DNA of 64,000 nt from contig NZ_JAHWZX010000007.1 of the NCBI RefSeq assembly GCF_019351405.1, forward strand, positions 105,544 to 169,543, given 5' to 3'. How positions within the stretch are numbered: the stretch's first letter is position 1; every line of letters starts with the position of its first letter. Under the pieces are notes generated by a model. That model saw only the letters and a program-made list of their open reading frames with translations, searched no databases and was not told the DNA's origin. This document shows, piece by piece, positions 25,362-34,840 of the stretch. The position numbers and the translations under genes were made by a program. The DNA comes from Stakelama flava (GTDB lineage: Bacteria > Pseudomonadota > Alphaproteobacteria > Sphingomonadales > Sphingomonadaceae).

Positions 25362-27557
25362 CTACACCGTCCCGCCCGCCAGCGCGGCAAGCAGAAGCAG
25401 CGCGACGATGTTGGTGATCTTTATCATCGGATTGACCGCCGGGCCGGCAGTATCCTTGTACGGGTCACCCACCGTATCGCCGGTGACCGCCGCCTTGTGC
25501 GCTTCGGACCCCTTGCCGCCGTAATTACCGTCCTCGATATATTTCTTCGCATTGTCCCATGCGCCGCCACCTGACGTCATCGAAATCGCGACGAACAGGC
25601 CCGACACGATCACGCCCAGAAGCATCGCGCCCAGCGTCGCGAACCCGTTCGCACGCCCCGCGACGGCGGCGATGAGGAAGAAGACGACCAGCGGGCTCAA
25701 TACCGGGAGCAGCGAGGGAACGATCATCTCCCGGATCGCCGCGCGGGTGACGATATCGACGGTGCGCGCATAATCGGGGCGGCTGGTGCCCGCCATGATG
25801 CCGGCATCGCCCGAAAACTGGGCGCGGACATCCTCCACCACGCTGCCCGCCGCGCGTCCCACCGCCGTCATGCCGAACGCGCCGAACAGATAGGGGAGCA
25901 GCGCGCCGAGCAGCAGACCGACGATGATATAGGGGTTGGAGAGCGAGAAATCGACCGCCCCCGTCAGCCCCAGCGCGTTCGAATAGCGGTCGAGATCGGT
26001 GGTATACGCACCGAACAATACCAGCGCGGCGAGCGCCGCCGATCCGATCGCATAGCCCTTCGTCACCGCCTTTGTCGTGTTGCCCACCGCATCGAGCGCA
26101 TCTGTTCGCGCGCGCACATCGTCGGGCAGCCCCGCCATTTCCGCTATGCCGCCCGCATTGTCGGTGACCGGGCCATAGGCGTCGAGCGCGATCACCATCC
26201 CGGCAAGCGCGAGCATCGCGGTGGCGGCAAAGGCGATGCCGATGATCCCGGCGAGCTGATAGGCGGCGATCACCGCGACCACGATCACGATGGTCGGCAG
26301 CGCGGTCGATTCGAGGCTGACCGCCAGTCCCTGAATGACATTGGTGCCGTGGCCGGTTTCGGACGATCTGGCGATCGACCGGACGGGGCGGTACTGAGTG
26401 CCGGTATAATATTCGGTGATCCAGACCAGCGCGCCGGTAACGCCAAGCCCGATCATCATGCACCAGAACAGGTCCATGCCGGTAAAGCCCGCCGCCGCCG
26501 TCGTCGCCGTCGTCGCCGTCGTCGCCGCACCGCGCAGCGAATCGATCGTCATCGGGTCCGATCCATCGAGGAACCCCGCCCCGCCGATCACCGCATCCAT
26601 GTCCCCCAGCGCCCAGCGGGTGACGAACCAGATGGCGGGCACCGCGACGATCGCGGCGGTCCAGAACCCTTTGTACAGCGCGCCCATGATCGACTGTTTC
26701 GCACCCAGCCGGACCATATAGGTGCCGAGGATCGAGGTGAGGATGCACACCCCGCCGACGATCAGCGGCAATCCCATCAGGGTCAGCAGCTCCGCCTCCG
26801 ACGCCTGAACCAGCAACGCGATCGACACCATGGTAAGGCCGAGCGTCACGACATAGGTTTCGAACAGATCGGCCGCCATCCCGGCGCAATCGCCGACATT
26901 ATCGCCCACATTGTCGGCGATGGTCGCGGGGTTGCGCGGATCATCCTCCGGAATGCCCGCCTCCACCTTGCCCACCAGATCGGCGCCGACATCCGCCGCC
27001 TTGGTGAAGATGCCGCCGCCCAGCCGCGCGAAGATCGAAATGAGCGACGCGCCAAAGGCAAGCGCGGTCAGCGCCTCGATAATCTCCCGGTCATTGGGTG
27101 CGTGCCCCGCAGGGCCGGTGAGATACCAGAAGAATACCGCGATCGAGAGCAGCCCAAGCCCTGCGACGAGCATCCCGGTCACCGCGCCCGACCGGAACGC
27201 GACCGTCAGCCCGCCCTGAAGCGAATCCCGCGCCGCCTGCGCGGTGCGCACATTGGCGCGAACCGAAATGTTCATGCCGACATAGCCGGCAACGCCCGAC
27301 AGGATTGCGCCCAATGCAAAGCCGATCATCGACAGCCAGCCGAGCGTGAGCAGCAGCACCGCCGCGACGACGACGCCGACGATCGCGATGGTGCGATATT
27401 GCCGCCCCAGATAGGCGGCCGCCCCTTCCTGAATCGCGGCGGCGATGTCGCGCATCCGCTCTTCGCCGGGCGAGCGGCGGAGCACCTGGAATGATGTAAT
27501 AACGCCATAGACGACTGCGATAAGGGCGCAGACGATCGCACTATAGATGATGGTCAT
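25362..27557 (-). CDS. hppA: Proton-translocating membrane pyrophosphatase (K+-independent type)
   Basis: Integral membrane enzyme that uses pyrophosphate hydrolysis to pump protons. The 731-residue protein has about 16 helices and the substrate motifs [36 protein letters not shown], of which the DVGADLVGK part is the hallmark, plus the later [15 protein letters not shown] and [19 protein letters not shown]. Lysine in [18 protein letters not shown], where K+-dependent enzymes have alanine, indicates the K+-independent class. A low-complexity Ala-Thr run (about residues 344-355) is encoded by a 9-bp tandem repeat. Downstream of thiL, 111 bp away. Confidence 0.97.
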   Translation of the reverse strand: MTIIYSAIVCALIAVVYGVITSFQVLRRSPGEERMRDIAAAIQEGAAAYLGRQYRTIAIVGVVVAAVLLLTLGWLSMIGFALGAILSGVAGYVGMNISVRANVRTAQAARDSLQGGLTVAFRSGAVTGMLVAGLGLLSIAVFFWYLTGPAGHAPNDREIIEALTALAFGASLISIFARLGGGIFTKAADVGADLVGKVEAGIPEDDPRNPATIADNVGDNVGDCAGMAADLFETYVVTLGLTMVSIALLVQASEAELLTLMGLPLIVGGVCILTSILGTYMVRLGAKQSIMGALYKGFWTAAIVAVPAIWFVTRWALGDMDAVIGGAGFLDGSDPMTIDSLRGAATTATTATTAAAGFTGMDLFWCMMIGLGVTGALVWITEYYTGTQYRPVRSIARSSETGHGTNVIQGLAVSLESTALPTIVIVVAVIAAYQLAGIIGIAFAATAMLALAGMVIALDAYGPVTDNAGGIAEMAGLPDDVRARTDALDAVGNTTKAVTKGYAIGSAALAALVLFGAYTTDLDRYSNALGLTGAVDFSLSNPYIIVGLLLGALLPYLFGAFGMTAVGRAAGSVVEDVRAQFSGDAGIMAGTSRPDYARTVDIVTRAAIREMIVPSLLPVLSPLVVFFLIAAVAGRANGFATLGAMLLGVIVSGLFVAISMTSGGGAWDNAKKYIEDGNYGGKGSEAHKAAVTGDTVGDPYKDTAGPAVNPMIKITNIVALLLLAALAGGTV

Positions 27558-27668
27558 GAAACGGCATCCTCTTTGCGCTTTGCTTGGCGGTGGGGCGAAT
27601 CTTCTGCCGCTCTCCTGTCCCGCTATTTGCCGACGCTATCGCGCGGAACCGCCTCCGGCAAGCGCGGT

Positions 27669-28574
27669 TCAGCCGCCATGTTCGAATCCCAGACGCGGGG
27701 GCAGCGGCACCGCTTCGCCGTCATGCATCAACGTCAGCCCGCTGCCAGCGGTCAATATGCCGATCCGAGTCGCGGGAACCGGCGGGATGTCGTCGGGCGG
27801 CAGCGCGGCGAGCAGTTCGTAATCGTCTCCGGCGGTGACCGCCGCCATCCGCGCCGATCGCCCGTCGCCCGCATATTCGCGCAGCGCGTCCGACAGCGGC
27901 ACCGCGCCCAAATCAATCGTGCAGGCAAGCCGGCTGGCCGCCGCCATGCGCGCCGCATCGATCAACAGGCCGTCAGAAACGTCCATCATCGCATCGGCGA
28001 CAGCGGCGAGCGCAGCGCCCTCCTCCAGCCGCGGCACCGGGCGGCGATAGCGCGCGAGCAGCGCATCGCGACCGGGCGCGCCGCGCGCGATCGCAAGGCC
28101 CGCCCCCGCATCGCCGATCGTACCGGTGACCCACAGCGCATCGCCAAGGCGCGCGGCCGAACGCCGCCGAGCGGTGTCGCCCGATCCGATCGCGGTGAGC
28201 GAAAGGGTGCGCGGCCCAGCGGCGGCATGGACCGTGTCGCCGCCCAGCAACGGCACGTCGAATGCGCGCAGCGCCGCTTCCAGCCCGGCAAGGAAAGCAT
28301 GGTCCCAGGCATCGCCGCCCAGCGGATAGCCGAGCATCAACCCAACCGGCGTTGCCCCCTTCGCGGCAAGATCGGACAGGTTCACCGCGACAAGTTTCCA
28401 CGCAACGTCGTCCGGCGGATCGGTGGCGAGATAGTGTACGCCCTCAACGATCAGGTCCTTGGTCAGGACCAGCCGTTCATGCGCGTCGAGCCATGCGGCA
28501 TCGTCGGCAAGCCCGCACGCGCCGGGATGGAGCGGCAGCCGTCGCAACGCTTCGATGAATTCGCCTTCGGTCAC
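27669..28574 (-). CDS. thiL: Thiamine-monophosphate kinase
   Basis: Phosphorylates thiamine monophosphate to the active diphosphate. The 301-residue PurM-like ATPase has LADDAAWLDAHERLVLTKDLIVEGVHY (Mg-binding aspartates), VNLSDLAAKGATPVGLMLGYPL, GGDTVHAAAG and MMDVSDGLLIDAARMA, all ThiL landmarks. It begins 32 bp after nusB on the same strand, the nusB-thiL order common to proteobacteria. No TPP riboswitch is visible upstream. Confidence 0.94.
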   Translation of the reverse strand: MTEGEFIEALRRLPLHPGACGLADDAAWLDAHERLVLTKDLIVEGVHYLATDPPDDVAWKLVAVNLSDLAAKGATPVGLMLGYPLGGDAWDHAFLAGLEAALRAFDVPLLGGDTVHAAAGPRTLSLTAIGSGDTARRRSAARLGDALWVTGTIGDAGAGLAIARGAPGRDALLARYRRPVPRLEEGAALAAVADAMMDVSDGLLIDAARMAAASRLACTIDLGAVPLSDALREYAGDGRSARMAAVTAGDDYELLAALPPDDIPPVPATRIGILTAGSGLTLMHDGEAVPLPPRLGFEHGG

Positions 28575-28606
28575 GCTGGTGACCTATCGCGGGCAGGGCA
28601 TGAAGG

Positions 28607-29068
28607 CTAGCCGCGCAGTTCCTTCGCCACCGCGTCGAGCAGCCCGTTGACGAACCCCGCTTCGCGCCGATCGTAAAAAGCGTGGGTGACGTCGAGATAT
28701 TCGCTGATCACCGCAGCCGTGGGCACATCGGAACGCGCGAGCAGTTCATACGTCCCAGCGCGCAAAATCTGGCGCATCGGCTTGTCGAGCCGATCGATCG
28801 ACCATTGCGCCGCCAGCTTCGCCGAAATCGCGCGATCGACTTCGTCACGCCGGGCATCTACGCCAGTGACGATATCGTCGAAAAAGGCGACATCGGCGTC
28901 AGCATATTCGACATCCTCGATCACCTGCCCAAGCCGATGGTTGTGGAACTCGTGCAGCAGCGCGGGGATGGCCGTCCCCTCCATCTCATGCTGATACAGC
29001 GCCTGCACCGCAGCGAGGCGGGCAGCCGCGCGGGCCTGCGATCGGGTCTTGGCTTTCGGACTGGGCAT
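28607..29068 (-). CDS. nusB: Transcription antitermination factor NusB
   Basis: RNA-binding factor that, with NusE, promotes rRNA antitermination. I start it at the ATG of MPSPKAKTRSQARAAARLAA (153 residues); an upstream in-frame start at 29098 would add ten unconserved residues. The helices RLAAVQALYQHEMEG, VDRAISAKLAAQWSIDRLDK, MRQILRAGTYELL and VISEYLDVTHAFYDRREAGFVNGLLD match the family closely. It is the promoter-proximal gene of the nusB-thiL pair. Confidence 0.94.
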   Translation of the reverse strand: MPSPKAKTRSQARAAARLAAVQALYQHEMEGTAIPALLHEFHNHRLGQVIEDVEYADADVAFFDDIVTGVDARRDEVDRAISAKLAAQWSIDRLDKPMRQILRAGTYELLARSDVPTAAVISEYLDVTHAFYDRREAGFVNGLLDAVAKELRG

Positions 29069-29141
29069 GGCGGGCGAGATAGGCGCAGCGACGTACAAAG
29101 CAAAGACCCGGTATCAAAATGCTTGCGTAAATTGCGAAATT

Positions 29142-29163
29142 ATGTTGCTGAACTGCGCAACAT
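29142..29163. promoter_or_regulatory. Inverted repeat, possible enhancer (UAS) for the sigma-54 promoter
   Basis: ATGTTGC (29142-29148) and GCAACAT (29157-29163) form a perfect 7-bp inverted repeat with an 8-bp spacer. It lies about 165-185 bp upstream of the predicted pspC transcription start, a suitable distance for a bacterial enhancer-binding protein such as PspF, and also within the upstream region of nusB. No other function is suggested by the sequence. Confidence 0.3.
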
Positions 29164-29301
29164 TCTGCGGCCGGGCGTTTCGCGGCAAAGGCGGTCGTTT
29201 GTGGTGCAATCCACCAACATTCGGCATATTTTGCGGTGCGGCGAAACGTCCTTTCGCCACAGCTTGTTTTTAAGCGCTTGATAAAAAATACTATTCGGGG
29301 G

Positions 29302-29318
29302 TTGGCACGGGCCTTGCT
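29302..29318 (+). promoter_or_regulatory. Sigma-54 (RpoN) promoter of the PspC gene
   Basis: TTGGCACGGGCCTTGCT matches the sigma-54 consensus, with the invariant GG and GC doublets separated by exactly 10 bp. Transcription would start near 29328, about 43 bp before the pspC ATG. Phage-shock genes are classically sigma-54/PspF controlled, so promoter type and gene agree. Confidence 0.8.
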
Positions 29319-29370
29319 GATATCAACCTGTACGCAAACGGCAGCAATGCCGGCGCTCAGGGAGATTGAA

Positions 29371-29667
29371 ATGCAAACCCGGACAACCGCGCTTTTCAGA
29401 CGCCCCGACACGCTTTTCGGCGTGTGCGAGGGGATCGGCCAGGAATTCGGCTTCAACGCCAACTGGCTTCGCATCGCGCTTGCGGTGGCGATGATCTGGA
29501 ACCCGGAAGTGGTGCTCGCCGCCTATTTGGTGATGGGCATCGCGGTCTATGCAGCGCGGCTGATCGTTCCGCCGCGCGCCAGGAGGTCCGTACCGACCGA
29601 GGCGAATGCCACGGCCCGGCACGGCGAAAATGACGACTCGCATATGGCTGCAGCTGCGGCGGCCTGA
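29371..29667 (+). CDS. pspC: PspC domain envelope-stress protein
   Basis: Small inner-membrane protein with a PspC domain, 98 residues. The family signature runs TALFRRPDTLFGVCEGIGQE (residues 6-25), then the helix LRIALAVAMIWNPEVVLAAYLVMGIAVY and a basic VPPRARR tail. PspC normally senses membrane damage with PspB and binds PspA. No pspA, pspB or pspF is nearby, so this is a stand-alone copy. A sigma-54 promoter precedes it and a hairpin terminator follows 20 bp after the stop, so it is a single-gene transcript. Confidence 0.9.
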   Translation: MQTRTTALFRRPDTLFGVCEGIGQEFGFNANWLRIALAVAMIWNPEVVLAAYLVMGIAVYAARLIVPPRARRSVPTEANATARHGENDDSHMAAAAAA

Positions 29668-29686
29668 AGTTCGTCATCACAGGAGG

Positions 29687-29720
29687 AGGGCCGGTATCCG
29701 AAAGGGTGCCGGCCCTTTTT
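29687..29720 (+). terminator. Rho-independent terminator after pspC
   Basis: AGGGCCGG (29687-29694) pairs with CCGGCCCT (29709-29716), giving an 8-bp GC-rich stem over a 14-nt loop, followed by TTTT. Confidence 0.85.
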
Positions 29721-29821
29721 GTCCGGGCCTACGGCATCACGACTGATACCGAACTGCATTGATCTGAACCAATGACAATAGCGTCATTGCGGGTTCCGCA
29801 AAAACGCAAGAGCTTCGCCGG

Positions 29822-30817
29822 TTACAGGATACCGATATCGTGCAGCCATTGCATCGCCTCGTCCGGCCATTCCCTTGTCACCGGATCGTCGGTCGGCCGC
29901 ATCCCGAAGGCATGGCCGCCATTGGCGTAGAGGCGCATATCAACAGGGACGCCCGCATCGTTCAGCGCCAGAGCATAGGCCATCGGGTTGCGGATATTAT
30001 CGGTCGGGTCGTTCATCGCCTGGATGATGAGCGTCTGCGGCGCGTCCGGGCTGATCTTCACCCAGGGTTGCAGGTCGAGATTGTTTTTCCCCGCGCTGTT
30101 GTCGAGCACGCGGGCGGTATAGGCGATGATGGCGAAATCGGGGCGCGGCGATTGCCGGTCGGCCGCATCGGCCAACGGATAGGTCCGCTCTTCGGTATTG
30201 CTCATATCGATGACGAGATAGGCACCGGCGGAAAACCCGATCGCGCCGACCTTGTGCGAATCGATGCCATAGGTGGCGGCGTGTTCGCGCAACAGGCCCA
30301 TCGCGCGCTGGGCATCTTCCAGCCCCAGCAGCACCTTTGGCCGCTGATGCTTTTGCCAGACCTGCGGCGTGCGGTATTTCAGCATGGCGCAGGTCATCCC
30401 GTTCCGGGTCACCCAGTCGCAGATCTCGGTGCCTTCCAGATCGGTCGCCACGGCGTAGAAGCCGCCGCCCGGAATGACCAGCATCGCAGCGCCGCTATTA
30501 TGCCCCTTCGGGCGATAGATCGTCATGGTCGGCCGGGTGATATAGCTCGCCCAATGCCATTTCCGGCCCGCGACGAGCGGCGAGCCGTTGCCGGTCGCTT
30601 CGGGATGATCGCCGGTGTCCGGTTTGGCGAGCGGGACATTTGCGGCCCAGAGCGGGATTTGCGTGCCGCCGGGCGTCGGCTGCCAAACGCCCTCATGCTC
30701 GACCTTAGGAACCGAGGCCCGCTCAGGCGGGCTGTTGCGCCGGCCCGTCTGGCCGCTGGCGGTTCCGGCAATGCCGATGGCGAGGACGACAAGCGCGATG
30801 CGCCGCAATATCCGCAA
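29822..30817 (-). CDS. Secreted alpha/beta hydrolase (acetyl-xylan-esterase-like)
   Basis: Exported esterase of 331 residues with a signal peptide (MRILRRIALVVLAIGIAGTA, cut after SGQ). The alpha/beta fold is seen in AMLVIPGGGFYAVATDLEGT (oxyanion HGGG-like loop), the nucleophile elbow GAIGFSAGAYLVIDMS, LIIQAMNDPTDN (acid) and NGGHAFGMRP (catalytic His). This pattern fits the BD-FAE/acetyl-xylan esterase group acting on acetylated sugars. It is transcribed towards the pspC terminator. The 110 bp between it and hisD hold no gene. Confidence 0.85.
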   Translation of the reverse strand: MRILRRIALVVLAIGIAGTASGQTGRRNSPPERASVPKVEHEGVWQPTPGGTQIPLWAANVPLAKPDTGDHPEATGNGSPLVAGRKWHWASYITRPTMTIYRPKGHNSGAAMLVIPGGGFYAVATDLEGTEICDWVTRNGMTCAMLKYRTPQVWQKHQRPKVLLGLEDAQRAMGLLREHAATYGIDSHKVGAIGFSAGAYLVIDMSNTEERTYPLADAADRQSPRPDFAIIAYTARVLDNSAGKNNLDLQPWVKISPDAPQTLIIQAMNDPTDNIRNPMAYALALNDAGVPVDMRLYANGGHAFGMRPTDDPVTREWPDEAMQWLHDIGIL

Positions 30818-30927
30818 ATCCGTACTCCCGATGGGTGTTGCGCGCCGACCCGGCCGCCCGCAGACAGACTATCGAACTCTTGCCTTATCGGGAAGTCGGA
30901 CACCGCAGGCGCCTTGCCCGAAATCGC

Positions 30928-32214
30928 CTATTTCAGGCGCAGCGCCACCGATTTCGCATGGGCCGGCAGGCCTTCTGTTTCGGCGAGGATGACGGCGGCG
31001 GGACCGATCGCCGCGATCCCCGCTTCACCGAGCGACAGGAAGCTGGTGCGCTTCATGAAGTCGAGCACCGACAGGCCGCTGGAAAAGCGTGCGCGGCGGC
31101 CGGTGGGCAGAACGTGGTTCGGCCCCGCGACATAATCGCCGACGGCTTCGGGCGTATGGCGGCCGAGGAACACCGATCCTGCGTGGCGCACCTGCGCGAA
31201 CAAGGCATCGGGGTCTTCCACGGCAAGTTCGAGATGCTCGGGCGCGAGCCGGTCAACCAGCGGGCATGCGGCCATCAAATCCCGCACCAGGATGATCGCG
31301 CCGTTCGCGTCCCAGCTTTGCCGCGCGACATCCTTTGTCGCCAGTTCGCCGATTTGCCGGTCGACCGCCTTTGCCACCGCGTCGGCGAAAACGGCGTCGT
31401 CGGTGAACAGGATCGACTGGCTGGACGGATCGTGCTCGGACTGGCTGAGCAGGTCGGCGGCGGTCCATTCGGGATCATTGTTGCGGTCCGCCACCACGAC
31501 GATCTCGCTCGGCCCGGCGACCATGTCGATGCCGACCATGCCGTATAGCTGACGCTTCGCCTCCGCCACCCATGCGTTGCCGGGGCCGGTGACGACATCG
31601 ACCGGCGCAATCCGTTGAGTCCCGTAAGCGAGCGCGGCGATTCCCTGCGCCCCGCCGATGCGCCAGACTTCATCGACGCCGGTGATATGCGCGGCGGCAA
31701 GGACGAGCGGGTTCACCTCTCCCTTCGGCGTCGGCGTCACCATGACCAGCCGCTCAACGCCCGCGACCTTGGCAGGGATCGCGTTCATCAGCACCGAGGA
31801 AGGATAAGCCGCGCGCCCGCCGGGGACATAGACGCCGGCCGCATCGACACCGCGCCAGCGCGCGCCGAGGCGAATGCCCTGCGCGTCGGTTTCGTCGCTG
31901 TCCGCCGGGCGCTGTTTTTCGTGATAGGCGGTGATCCGGTCTCGCGCGAGTTCGAGCGCGGCGCGAAGATCGGCGTCGAGCCCGTCATAGGCGGCGGCAA
32001 GATCGGATGCCTCGATCCGCCAGCCGGTATCGTCAAGGTCGTGGCCGTCGAATTTCTGCGTAAAGGCGCGGATCGCCGAATCGCCTTCGTCACGCACGGC
32101 GGCGACGATCACCCGAACGTCGCGCGCAACATCGGCATCGGCTTCGCGCCGGGCGTTGACCAGATCATCGAACGCCGCCGCGAAACCGGGTTCGGAACTG
32201 TTCAGCCGGATCAT
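30928..32214 (-). CDS. hisD: Histidinol dehydrogenase
   Basis: Final two oxidations of histidine biosynthesis (histidinol to histidine), NAD-dependent and zinc-containing. The ATG at 32214 overlaps the hisG stop (ATGA) and gives 428 residues. Landmarks are [81 protein letters not shown] with zinc ligands, and [21 protein letters not shown] longer frame that runs into hisG is an artefact of the open reading frame. Confidence 0.97.
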   Translation of the reverse strand: MIRLNSSEPGFAAAFDDLVNARREADADVARDVRVIVAAVRDEGDSAIRAFTQKFDGHDLDDTGWRIEASDLAAAYDGLDADLRAALELARDRITAYHEKQRPADSDETDAQGIRLGARWRGVDAAGVYVPGGRAAYPSSVLMNAIPAKVAGVERLVMVTPTPKGEVNPLVLAAAHITGVDEVWRIGGAQGIAALAYGTQRIAPVDVVTGPGNAWVAEAKRQLYGMVGIDMVAGPSEIVVVADRNNDPEWTAADLLSQSEHDPSSQSILFTDDAVFADAVAKAVDRQIGELATKDVARQSWDANGAIILVRDLMAACPLVDRLAPEHLELAVEDPDALFAQVRHAGSVFLGRHTPEAVGDYVAGPNHVLPTGRRARFSSGLSVLDFMKRTSFLSLGEAGIAAIGPAAVILAETEGLPAHAKSVALRLK

Positions 32215-32873
32215 GCCGCCTGATCCTCCACCGCGCGGCGGAACGCGTCGACCAGCGGCACGACTTCGCCCACCCGCGTCTTGAACGCTGCGCGGTTGAC
32301 GATCAGGCGGCTGGTGACCTCGGCAATCACCTCCACCTCGACCAGCCCGTTTTCCTTCAACGTGCGCCCCGACGAGACAAGGTCGACGATGCGCGGGGCG
32401 AGGTCCAGCTTGGGGGCAAGCTCCATCGCGCCGTTCAGCTTCACGCATTCGGCCTGCACGCCGCGCGCGGCGAAATGCTTTTGCGTGATGTGCGGATATT
32501 TGGTCGCGATGCGGACATGGCTCCATCCGCGCGGATCGTCCTTCGCAGCCATGTCTACAGGTTCGGCGACCGATATGCGGCACCCGCCAATGCCCAGATC
32601 GACCGGCGCATAGAGTTCCGAATAATCGAATTCCATCAGCACGTCGGAGCCGACAATGCCAAGCTGCGCCGCGCCATGCGCGACAAAGGTCGCTACGTCG
32701 AAGGCGCGCACGCGGATAAGGTCGATATCGGGCCGGTTGGTCGAAAAACGTAGCGCCCGGCTCGATTCATCGACAAAGGCCGGTTCGGGCACGATGCCGA
32801 CCCGCGCGAGCAGCGGCAGCGCCTCTTCGAGGATGCGTCCCTTCGGAACGGCAAGGATCACGGGTTCGGACAT
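32211..32873 (-). CDS. hisG: ATP phosphoribosyltransferase, short form
   Basis: First committed step of histidine biosynthesis: ATP plus PRPP to phosphoribosyl-ATP. At 220 residues it is the short form (HisG-S), which lacks the C-terminal allosteric domain and works with the regulatory subunit HisZ. Motifs include [40 protein letters not shown] and the PRPP loop [20 protein letters not shown]. No hisZ is present in the window, so it must be elsewhere. Co-translated with hisD. Confidence 0.95.
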   Translation of the reverse strand: MSEPVILAVPKGRILEEALPLLARVGIVPEPAFVDESSRALRFSTNRPDIDLIRVRAFDVATFVAHGAAQLGIVGSDVLMEFDYSELYAPVDLGIGGCRISVAEPVDMAAKDDPRGWSHVRIATKYPHITQKHFAARGVQAECVKLNGAMELAPKLDLAPRIVDLVSSGRTLKENGLVEVEVIAEVTSRLIVNRAAFKTRVGEVVPLVDAFRRAVEDQAA

Positions 32874-32915
32874 GCGCGAAGCGCTCTACCGGGCGCTGCG
32901 CGGCGGTGCAACAAG

Positions 32916-33788
32916 TCAGGCGGGCAACCAGTCGCGGATCGCGCGATTGACCGCGTCGGGCGCTTCCCACGGAATGAAATGCCCGGCATCGATCCGGCGC
33001 AGCGCAAGATCGGGAACGAAGCGATCCAGCCCCTCTATCTGGCAGGGCAACAGCGCCGCGTCCTTCATTCCCCAGATGACGAGTACCAGCATTCGGGTTT
33101 GCGGGAATGGCTGGTTCAGGAAATCTGGCTGCACCGCTTCCTCATCGATGGCCGGGACGGTGATCGCACTGGCGCGATACCAGTTGAGCATCGCGGTCAG
33201 CGCTCCGGGCTGCGACCATTCATCGAGATAGTTCGCCTTTTCCCCCGCCAGCAACGCAGGATCGGCATGCGGCGCAAAGGTGGTGTCGAAGAAGCGATCC
33301 AGCCCCATCGCCTCGATCTGCTGTTCCAGCCCCGGCATGCGAAAGGCGCGGATATACTGGCTCGCCGCGCGCTGGGCGGGATCGTCGATCAGCGTTTGCT
33401 GAAAGATATAGGGGTGCGGCGCGTTGAGGATCACCAGCCGGTCGACCAGGTCGGGCCGGGTCAGCGCAAGCATCCATGCGATCGCGCCGCCCCAGTCGTG
33501 GCCGACCAGCGTGAAGCGCTCCCTGCCGAAATGGCGCATCAGCGCCAGCGCATCGCCCACCGGTTTTTCGGGTGCGTATTGCTCGACCCCCTGCGGCTTG
33601 TCCGACCGGGCGAAACCGCGCTGATCGGGCGCGACGACGAAATGATCGCGCGCGAATTCGTCAATCTGATGCCGCCAGGTGCGGTGCGATTCGGGAAAGC
33701 CGTGGAGGAACAGCATTGCGGGCGCTTCGCGATCGCCCGCGGTTGCCACGTCAAGCGCGACGCCGGTCGGCAATTCGATGCGGTCCAT
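32916..33788 (-). CDS. Alpha/beta hydrolase (epoxide hydrolase / haloacetate dehalogenase-like)
   Basis: A 290-residue cytoplasmic hydrolase. MLFLHGFPESHRTWRHQIDE carries the HGxP motif, FTLVGHDWGGAIAWMLALTR has the nucleophilic aspartate (about residue 105) in the GHDWGG elbow, and the C-terminal ALRRIDAGHFIPWEAPD supplies the catalytic histidine. An aspartate nucleophile and the HGFPES signature point to epoxide hydrolases or fluoroacetate dehalogenases. The substrate is not known. It ends 42 bp before hisG and follows the GST gene by 15 bp. Confidence 0.85.
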   Translation of the reverse strand: MDRIELPTGVALDVATAGDREAPAMLFLHGFPESHRTWRHQIDEFARDHFVVAPDQRGFARSDKPQGVEQYAPEKPVGDALALMRHFGRERFTLVGHDWGGAIAWMLALTRPDLVDRLVILNAPHPYIFQQTLIDDPAQRAASQYIRAFRMPGLEQQIEAMGLDRFFDTTFAPHADPALLAGEKANYLDEWSQPGALTAMLNWYRASAITVPAIDEEAVQPDFLNQPFPQTRMLVLVIWGMKDAALLPCQIEGLDRFVPDLALRRIDAGHFIPWEAPDAVNRAIRDWLPA

Positions 33789-33803
33789 GGTGGGTCGGCC
33801 CGC

Positions 33804-34508
33804 TTATTCGGCGTCGAGTTCGGGATAGTGGCGGAAAATGCCGTCTTCGTTGAAGGCGATGCGCCTATCGCTTTTCAGATAGGATCGAACGCCCGGAAGC
33901 TCCGCCACCTGATCATGGATGCGCATCAGCACGGGGTAGTCGTCGGCGAAATTGCGAAGCCGCACCGGGAACATGTAGCGAAGCCCCTCGATCAACTGAA
34001 ACAGCGAACAATCGGTGTAGCACCAGCGATGATCGATCAGCCAGTCGCCTTCATTGGCGCTGGCGACCTGTTCGAAATGGGTCAGGAATTTGGGAATGCG
34101 CTCTTCGCGAAATTGCTGCGCGGCGCGCGCGGCCGCTTCCTTCTGATCTTCGTAATAGGCACCGCCGCCGATCGGGTGATGCACATTGTGCACTTCCGCC
34201 ACCATGTCGGCGATGGTCAGTTCCACCTGATGCAGCCATAGCCGGTCGGCCATGTTCGACGGCGCAAGGTGGTGCCGTTCGCCCAGAAACATCAGGATAT
34301 TGGCGACATGCGCGATTACCATGCCGTCGAGCTCGATATAGGGCGGGGCAAAGGGCTTACGGTCATATTGCGCCATGTTGCTGACCAGTGCGTCCGCACC
34401 TTCCGCGCGCGCGCAATCGCGATACTCGATGCCGGCAGCCTCAAGCGAAAGGCGGACGAATTCGCCACGCCCCTGAAGCCCGGGCCAGTACCAGAGATTA
34501 TACGCCAT
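33804..34508 (-). CDS. Glutathione S-transferase family protein
   Basis: A 234-residue GST-like protein. The N-terminal thioredoxin fold is seen in YNLWYWPGLQGRGEFVRLSLEAAGIEYRD and the glutathione-binding cis-Pro region FAPPYIELDGMVIAHVANIL; the helical domain follows (ELTIADMVAEVHNVHHPIG, WLIDHRWCYTDCSLFQLIEG). The WPGxxGRGEFVRL start resembles the sigma/mu-like bacterial GSTs. It lies directly between the hydrolase gene and bolA (no gap to bolA), suggesting an operon for thiol or electrophile handling. Confidence 0.85.
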   Translation of the reverse strand: MAYNLWYWPGLQGRGEFVRLSLEAAGIEYRDCARAEGADALVSNMAQYDRKPFAPPYIELDGMVIAHVANILMFLGERHHLAPSNMADRLWLHQVELTIADMVAEVHNVHHPIGGGAYYEDQKEAAARAAQQFREERIPKFLTHFEQVASANEGDWLIDHRWCYTDCSLFQLIEGLRYMFPVRLRNFADDYPVLMRIHDQVAELPGVRSYLKSDRRIAFNEDGIFRHYPELDAE

Positions 34509-34805
34509 TCATTTCCTTTCGGACTCTTCCGGCGCGCTTGCGCGGATCGACAGCGCGTGAATGCGCCGCGCGAGCAGATCGGCGAGCGCGCGATTCACCA
34601 TGCGTTGCCGCTCAACGCGCGACTTGCCCGAAAAGTGTCCGCTTTCGATGATAACGGTGAAATGGCTTTCGCCCGACCCGTCATCGCCCATATGGCCGGC
34701 ATGATGGTGGCTGTCGTTGATCACCTCCAGCCGGTCGGGGGCGAGCGCGGTTTCGAGGCGGGAACGGATCTGGCTGGCCATCGGGCCGGTGGCGGTATCG
34801 GTCAT
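34509..34805 (-). CDS. bolA: BolA family protein
   Basis: Small (98 residues) BolA/IbaG-type protein that pairs with monothiol glutaredoxins in iron-sulphur handling and affects morphology. Core: SQIRSRLETALAPDRLEVIN, the conserved DSHHHAGHMG, GESHFTVIIESGHFSGKSRVERQRMVNRAL and the final helix ALSIRASAPEE. First gene of the minus-strand bolA-GST-hydrolase run and divergent from the J-domain gene, as in many alphaproteobacteria. Confidence 0.93.
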   Translation of the reverse strand: MTDTATGPMASQIRSRLETALAPDRLEVINDSHHHAGHMGDDGSGESHFTVIIESGHFSGKSRVERQRMVNRALADLLARRIHALSIRASAPEESERK

Positions 34806-34840
34806 GACGCCTATATAAACGGTTTTGCCCGGGGAGTCGC

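Noticed and set aside
26349..27494. 381-codon plus-strand frame opposite hppA
   Set aside because: Shadow of hppA; it contains a long Arg run from the tandem repeat and no domain.
27600..29100. Search for a TPP riboswitch upstream of thiL/nusB and a cobalamin riboswitch upstream of the TonB receptor
   Set aside because: The intergenic gaps are too short (32 and 16 bp) and no riboswitch core sequences are visible.
29770..29789. CAATGAC-AATAGC-GTCATTG hairpin considered as a terminator
   Set aside because: No T-run on either strand. A true terminator for pspC already lies at 29687-29720. It may be a decayed REP fragment.
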